Shown here in pieces: positions 6,116 to 9,558 of a stretch of DNA of 9,558 nt. The number at the start of each line of letters is the position of its first letter. Position 1 is the stretch's first letter. The stretch is from contig JAISRU010000133.1 in assembly GCA_031273515.1 (NCBI GenBank), forward strand, positions 1-9,558, read 5' to 3'. Source of the DNA: Bacteroidales bacterium. Lineage in GTDB: Bacteria; Bacteroidota; Bacteroidia; Bacteroidales; WCHB1-69. A program made the position numbers and the translations under genes. The notes under the pieces are model-generated. The model saw only the letters and a list, made by a program, of their open reading frames with translations, had not been told where the DNA came from and ran no database searches.

Positions 6116-7156
6116 TTAACAGGTTAAGAACTGCATGATATCGATACCATTGGCATAATTGTTGAGTTTCGGATGCTGAGATTCACCCAAAGGAGAAACC
6201 AAAGGATGTACAAGTGCATTACTTACTATACACTGTATATTTTCCTGTCGAAATAAAATGCTGTCGACAAGTTGTTTGACCGTATCGTAATACTGATAAT
6301 GAATAACGCCTACAGGAGAATTTAAAGCGGTCTCTTCCTTAAAGATGCAAATTCCCTGATCCAAAAAAGCGACTGCATTGAGCAAATGAACCGTCTTCTG
6401 ATATTCCAGATTGTTTAAATAAGTATGATGCTGCGACAGAATCTCTTTGTAGACGTCAAGCGCATGAAACAAAGCGGTGAAATCGTAATGAAAAGGAACA
6501 TAAATCTTTGAAACGCTTCTGCATCCCAATCCGAAATACAGAAAGACGTCGTCTGCAAGTTTCAGCAGATCTTTTCCCGTTTCATTTCCGTCCAAAACGG
6601 CAATGCTGTTGCAGTGTTTCCGGATAATGGAAGGATATTTCTGAAAATAATGAGAGAAAATATTTGCAGAATGATTACTTCCCGTAGCTATCACTCTATC
6701 GACAGGACTGAGTTTTCCACTGCAAAATTCAATTTTATCGCTAAAGCGGGGTTCTATCCTGCAAAGCATTTCGGCAATGAGAGGAAGCAGACGGTCGTCT
6801 TTGGAAGATAATTTCCCGACAAAAGTATCTCCTGCTATCAGGACGGATAAAAAATCATGGAAGCCGACAAGCGGTATATTTCCTGCCGTGATTACCCCTG
6901 TGCGTAAAGACTTTCGGTTTCCTGCAAGCGCATCCCGATAAGGTAAAATCCATTGTTCGAGATTGTTTCCACTCAGCATTTTGGCAAGAGAAACAATGGC
7001 AGCGCGAACAAAAACAGGAATAAACCAGGGATTATAAATATATTCCTGATCTGTTTGCCGTTTGAGTTCGGAGTTGTCCGTTTGTGGAGTTTCCGCTGCA
7101 TCGTACAGAGAGGAAGAGAGTGTTTTGAATGCACAAATTCGTTCGTCAACAGTCAT
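6116..7156 (-). CDS. LuxC-type acyl-CoA reductase
   Basis: A 346-residue cytoplasmic enzyme of the LuxC acyl-CoA reductase family (aldehyde dehydrogenase superfamily). The family makes fatty aldehydes from acyl-CoA or acyl thioesters with NAD(P)H. From Met at 7156, the nucleotide-binding-side motif AGNIPLVGFHD is at 91-101, ATGSNHSA at 157-164, and the catalytic Cys212 lies in GLGCRSVSKIYVP (209-221). Length is typical. The open frame extends to a GTG at 7240, but I prefer the ATG at 7156. MTVDERICAF resembles the usual N-terminus of Bacteroidota homologues, and an exact -7 box (7182-7189) lies inside the extra 28 codons. No luxD- or luxE-like partner is nearby, so bioluminescence is not implied; the physiological substrate is unknown. 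It is divergent from the 7261-8253 gene. Confidence 0.88.
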   Translation of the reverse strand: MTVDERICAFKTLSSSLYDAAETPQTDNSELKRQTDQEYIYNPWFIPVFVRAAIVSLAKMLSGNNLEQWILPYRDALAGNRKSLRTGVITAGNIPLVGFHDFLSVLIAGDTFVGKLSSKDDRLLPLIAEMLCRIEPRFSDKIEFCSGKLSPVDRVIATGSNHSANIFSHYFQKYPSIIRKHCNSIAVLDGNETGKDLLKLADDVFLYFGLGCRSVSKIYVPFHYDFTALFHALDVYKEILSQHHTYLNNLEYQKTVHLLNAVAFLDQGICIFKEETALNSPVGVIHYQYYDTVKQLVDSILFRQENIQCIVSNALVHPLVSPLGESQHPKLNNYANGIDIMQFLTC

Positions 7157-7181
7157 ATCTGAAAAGGTTTGTTTCTTTTTG

Positions 7182-7189
7182 CAAAGGTA
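7182..7189 (-). promoter_or_regulatory. -7 promoter element for the acyl-CoA reductase gene
   Basis: The minus strand reads TACCTTTG, an exact TAnnTTTG match, 26 bases upstream of the preferred ATG at 7156. The expected transcript start near 7175 leaves a leader of about 18-20 nt and excludes the upstream GTG as the start. A TTG lies 15 bp further upstream (7205-7207), shorter than the usual -33 spacing. Confidence 0.55.
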
Positions 7190-7225
7190 GTCAAATACTA
7201 AATGCAATCGTATTCCGTTTGAATT

Positions 7226-7233
7226 TAAATTTG
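7226..7233 (+). promoter_or_regulatory. -7 promoter element for the secreted protein at 7261
   Basis: TAAATTTG is an exact TAnnTTTG match. The expected transcript start is about 7240. That would leave almost no leader for an ATG at 7243 but about 20 nt for the ATG at 7261, which supports the latter. No clear -33 TTTG is seen. The element lies 36 bp from the opposing -7 box, so the two promoters may interfere or be co-regulated. Confidence 0.5.
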
Positions 7234-7260
7234 CAATCACAAATGAGTCGTCTGTTATTT

Positions 7261-8253
7261 ATGCGAAAACAATTTTTATTTCTCTTTATTTTCCTACTGA
7301 CCATCGAAGGCTGGTGTCAGCGAAAAGATGTTTTCTCGATTATGGAAGATTCTATCGTACAACTCCATAAGAGCGTAATATCCGAACGCAATACCATTCT
7401 CCGTTATCAGAAAAACGAACAACTGCTGGCGCTGATAGAAGAAACACTCGACATGCATAATTCCATGTCGTACTCTTTCAACGTTCTGAAAACAATTTCC
7501 GTATTGACTTCTCCCGACAGAAAAGTTCGTATTTTCACCTGGTATCTGACCGATGACAAAGGAGTTCATGAACATTACGGATTTCTTCAGGCATACAATG
7601 AGGAAAAACGGGAATATCGACTTTATATGCTGGTAGATAAATGGCAACGGATCAATAATCCTGCGGCACAGGTCTTGACATGCGGCAACTGGTACGGCGC
7701 TCTATATACGGAACTGATCCAAACAACAGCTTCGGAGAAGACTTATTACACCCTGCTGGGCTGGAACGGGGGGAATGTACTCTCTCAGCGCAAGGTTATA
7801 GAAGTTCTTTCTCTCAATAACAAAGGGATTCCTTCTTTTGGAGCGCTGATTTTCAAAGGTTATACCAAAAGTCGTACCATGCGGATTGTATTTGAATATG
7901 CCAGACGTTCACCTCTGATGTTGCGCTACGATAAACAACTGTACACCCAACGTTCGGATAAGAAAGACAAAAAAACCAAGAAATACATTACCGATACCCT
8001 CTCGGCAAACATGATCGTCTGGAACAGACTGATTCCTATGGATGAATCGCTTCAGCAGATTCCGCAGTTTATGGTCGGAGAGGCAAGTCTTAATGATGCT
8101 TTTCTGGAAAAAGACGGTAAATGGGTCTTTAAACCGAATATCATTGCACGTAATCCTGAAACATCGGGCGGAAAGAACGGAAAGAGCGAAAAATCCGACA
8201 AACAGCCTAAACCGCATGTAAAACCACGTGTTTTCTATACGCCTGTTCAATAA
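7261..8253 (+). CDS. Exported protein of a Bacteroidota-conserved family of unknown function
   Basis: A 330-residue secreted protein. Residues 1-19 form a signal peptide (MRKQF, hydrophobic core, likely cut before Gln20). The body carries motifs I recognise from a widespread uncharacterised Bacteroidota family: VLTSPDRKVRIFTWYL (81-96), NWYGALYTELI (143-153), TYYTLLGWNGGN (161-172), PSFGALIFK (191-199), IVFEYARRSPLMLRYD (209-224) and DGKWVFKPNIIARN (285-298). No function is established to my knowledge. Two oddities are a Lys-rich insert at 234-241 and a basic Lys/Pro-rich tail at 299-330. Three in-frame ATGs are possible (7129, 7243, 7261). I chose 7261 because it starts the signal peptide directly and fits the -7 box; 7129 would lie inside the opposing gene. 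Its stop overlaps the convergent flavoprotein gene by 7 bp. Confidence 0.85.
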   Translation: MRKQFLFLFIFLLTIEGWCQRKDVFSIMEDSIVQLHKSVISERNTILRYQKNEQLLALIEETLDMHNSMSYSFNVLKTISVLTSPDRKVRIFTWYLTDDKGVHEHYGFLQAYNEEKREYRLYMLVDKWQRINNPAAQVLTCGNWYGALYTELIQTTASEKTYYTLLGWNGGNVLSQRKVIEVLSLNNKGIPSFGALIFKGYTKSRTMRIVFEYARRSPLMLRYDKQLYTQRSDKKDKKTKKYITDTLSANMIVWNRLIPMDESLQQIPQFMVGEASLNDAFLEKDGKWVFKPNIIARNPETSGGKNGKSEKSDKQPKPHVKPRVFYTPVQ

Positions 8254-8930
8254 TCGCCGCTTGCGCCATTCTCAATTTTCAATTTATTTATCATGTTTTT
8301 CGCCAGCGTTTCCAATGTTCGGATACCTTCTTCATCCTGTTTGAGGTCGTCAATTTGTGATCCTCGTATGTTGTTCCAGTAGGAGGAAGAAACAATGTTC
8401 ATCTGATTGATGGTGAAGTATTGATTCAGACTTTCGAAAGTCATGGAAGCTCCCGAACGTTGGGTGGTAACAATCGCCGCTCCGAGCTTGTGTTGAAAAT
8501 AACGCGACTGAGCATAAAAAGCCCTGTCTAAAAACGATTTCATTGTACCCGGTATTCCGCCGAAAAACGAGGGTGAAGCAAACACAAAAGCATCGGCAAG
8601 TTTCATTCGAGATAACCATTCCCGTTCTCTGTCGTTGGTAAAAATACATTCTTCGCCCGTTTCTCTGCAACGACCGCAGGCAATACATCCCCGAATACTG
8701 TAAATCCCAACGGGTATAACCTCAAATTCAATATGTTCTTTCCGAAAGACTTCCTCCATTACCGAAAGTGCATAAGCCGTATTTCCTTTTTCATGCGGAC
8801 TTCCGTTCAATGCTATTACTTTTTTCTCTTTTCTCTTTTGAGCATGTTTTATTCCTGCTCCTGCGAGTTCTCTTACCAATAAGGTTGCTCCTGCGATACC
8901 TGCCGCTTTCAAAAAATTTCTTCTGTTCAT
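8247..8930 (-). CDS. Flavodoxin-fold NAD(P)H:FMN reductase / iron-sulfur flavoprotein-like, with Tat-type leader
   Basis: A 227-residue flavoprotein of the flavodoxin-like NADPH-dependent FMN reductase family. The FMN phosphate loop is GSPHEKGNT (43-51), and ASPSFFGGIPGTMKSFLDR (118-136) is the usual flavin-contact segment. A compact Cys motif CX2CX2CX6C (Cys82, 85, 88, 95) matches the cluster-binding pattern of iron-sulfur flavoproteins (Isf), so a 4Fe-4S cluster is likely. The N-terminus MNRRNFLKAAGIAGATLLV is twin-arginine-like (Arg3-Arg4, then FLK and a mild hydrophobic stretch), suggesting folded export by Tat, consistent with a pre-assembled cofactor protein. It follows its paralog by 4 bp and is surely co-transcribed with it. 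Electron donor and acceptor are unknown. The family call is strong; Tat export and the cluster are inferred. Confidence 0.85.
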   Translation of the reverse strand: MNRRNFLKAAGIAGATLLVRELAGAGIKHAQKRKEKKVIALNGSPHEKGNTAYALSVMEEVFRKEHIEFEVIPVGIYSIRGCIACGRCRETGEECIFTNDREREWLSRMKLADAFVFASPSFFGGIPGTMKSFLDRAFYAQSRYFQHKLGAAIVTTQRSGASMTFESLNQYFTINQMNIVSSSYWNNIRGSQIDDLKQDEEGIRTLETLAKNMINKLKIENGASGDY

Positions 8931-8934
8931 AATC

Positions 8935-9558
8935 TTAGTCTGTGATAGCTGTTATTAGTTGTTGTATTTCGGTCGATTTGGCATTTGCAGATTGGGATTG
9001 TGTTTGCATCCTGAGCATCAATGCCATGTTTCTGCCCAATTGTTGCATGATTTGAATCCCTTCCGTATCCTGTTGAGCGTCGCCAATTTGTCGTCCGTGG
9101 ATAATGTTCCAGTAAGAGGAAGAAGGAATAAACATCTCCGACAGACTCAAATAATGATTAAGACTGTCGAATGTCATCGTTCCTCCTGTCCGACGTACCG
9201 CTACTATTGAAGCTCCTGTTTTATGTCGAAAGAAATTCCCCTGCGCCCGCGATACCTGAAAAACACGATCTAAAAAACATTTCATCGTGCCTGCTATTCC
9301 CGAATAATAAACAGGAGAAGCAAGAATAATTCCATCTGCTTCTTTCATTTTCCCAATGGTTTCATTGACGATATCTTCAGTAAAGACGCATTGTCCTTCT
9401 TTGTTTTGGTAACATCCGTTGCAGGCGGTACAGCCTCGAATATACAATCCGCCTGTTTGAATAATCTCGAAAGAAAACCCTTCTTCCTGCAATATGTTAC
9501 CTGTTTGCGTAAGCGCAAAATGAGTGTTCCCGTTTCGACGGGGACTTCCGTTAATAGC
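8935..9558 (-). CDS. Flavodoxin-fold iron-sulfur flavoprotein-like reductase, 5' end outside window
   Basis: Partial gene; 207 residues plus the stop are visible and the start lies beyond 9558. Reading in frame through a TTG near 9492 continues upstream to the FMN phosphate loop NGSPRRNGNT at the window edge, so the TTG is internal and not the start. Other motifs are CX2CX2CX7C (CTACNGC...C), LASPVYYSGIAGTMKCFLDR (20 residues, flavin contact), and a C-terminal region shared almost word for word with the 8247-8930 product (MTF-SLN, SSSYWN-I-G-QI-D, QD-EGI). It is a tandem paralog upstream of that gene with a 4-bp gap. Whether it also has a Tat leader cannot be told here. The role is presumably FMN-dependent electron transfer; the substrate is unknown. 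Confidence 0.85.
   Translation of the reverse strand, partial: AINGSPRRNGNTHFALTQTGNILQEEGFSFEIIQTGGLYIRGCTACNGCYQNKEGQCVFTEDIVNETIGKMKEADGIILASPVYYSGIAGTMKCFLDRVFQVSRAQGNFFRHKTGASIVAVRRTGGTMTFDSLNHYLSLSEMFIPSSSYWNIIHGRQIGDAQQDTEGIQIMQQLGRNMALMLRMQTQSQSANAKSTEIQQLITAITD

Noticed and set aside
7157..7240. N-terminal extension of the acyl-CoA reductase to a GTG start
   Set aside because: It would span the gene's own -7 promoter box, and homologues begin near the MTVDERI segment.
9490..9492. TTG as the start of the right-hand flavoprotein gene
   Set aside because: The frame stays open upstream and encodes the FMN phosphate-binding loop, so the gene starts outside the window.

Overview
The window looks like a chromosomal segment from a member of the Bacteroidota, most likely a Bacteroidales bacterium. 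The evidence is moderate AT-richness, the absence of convincing Shine-Dalgarno sequences ahead of the starts, exact matches to the Bacteroidota -7 promoter element (TAnnTTTG) ahead of three genes, signal peptides cut just before Gln, and a secreted protein family (7261-8253) that I know only from Bacteroidota. No tRNA, rRNA, CRISPR array, transposase or phage gene was seen.

Layout. Positions 45-5488 hold three genes on the minus strand, all encoding exported proteins. In transcription order they are two tandem paralogous secreted proteins of unknown function (3917-5488, then 2266-3855) and a large M48-type zinc metalloprotease with a long C-terminal extension (45-2129). The two paralogs share their coding sequence and also about 45 bp of 5' leader, so the duplication unit included upstream DNA. 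Positions 1-44, downstream of the protease, show nothing recognisable.

Positions 5489-6115 are a gene-free gap of about 630 bp. It carries the leader and promoter of the first paralog, then a dense island of non-coding repeats: 22-bp palindromic tandem repeats, a long imperfect hairpin with 9-bp units, a GC-rich block and a heptamer array. Two near-identical copies of a 19-20 bp sequence, about 446 bp apart, bracket the island. A 76-residue reading frame across it is judged spurious.

Positions 6116-7156 (minus) encode a LuxC-type acyl-CoA reductase. It is divergent from a secreted protein of a Bacteroidota-conserved family of unknown function (7261-8253, plus), and the two share a short divergent promoter region. 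The plus-strand gene overlaps the next minus-strand gene tail to tail by 7 bp. The right end holds two tandem, closely related flavodoxin-fold, iron-sulfur-flavoprotein-like reductases on the minus strand. The downstream one has a twin-arginine-type leader; the upstream one runs off the window edge.

Functional reading. The left block could be an envelope or periplasmic module (protease plus two secreted, probably beta-rich proteins). The right block is redox or fatty-acyl metabolism. Nothing ties the two blocks together. The best candidates for something undescribed are the bracketed repeat island, the paralog pair beside the M48 protease, and the exported flavoprotein.
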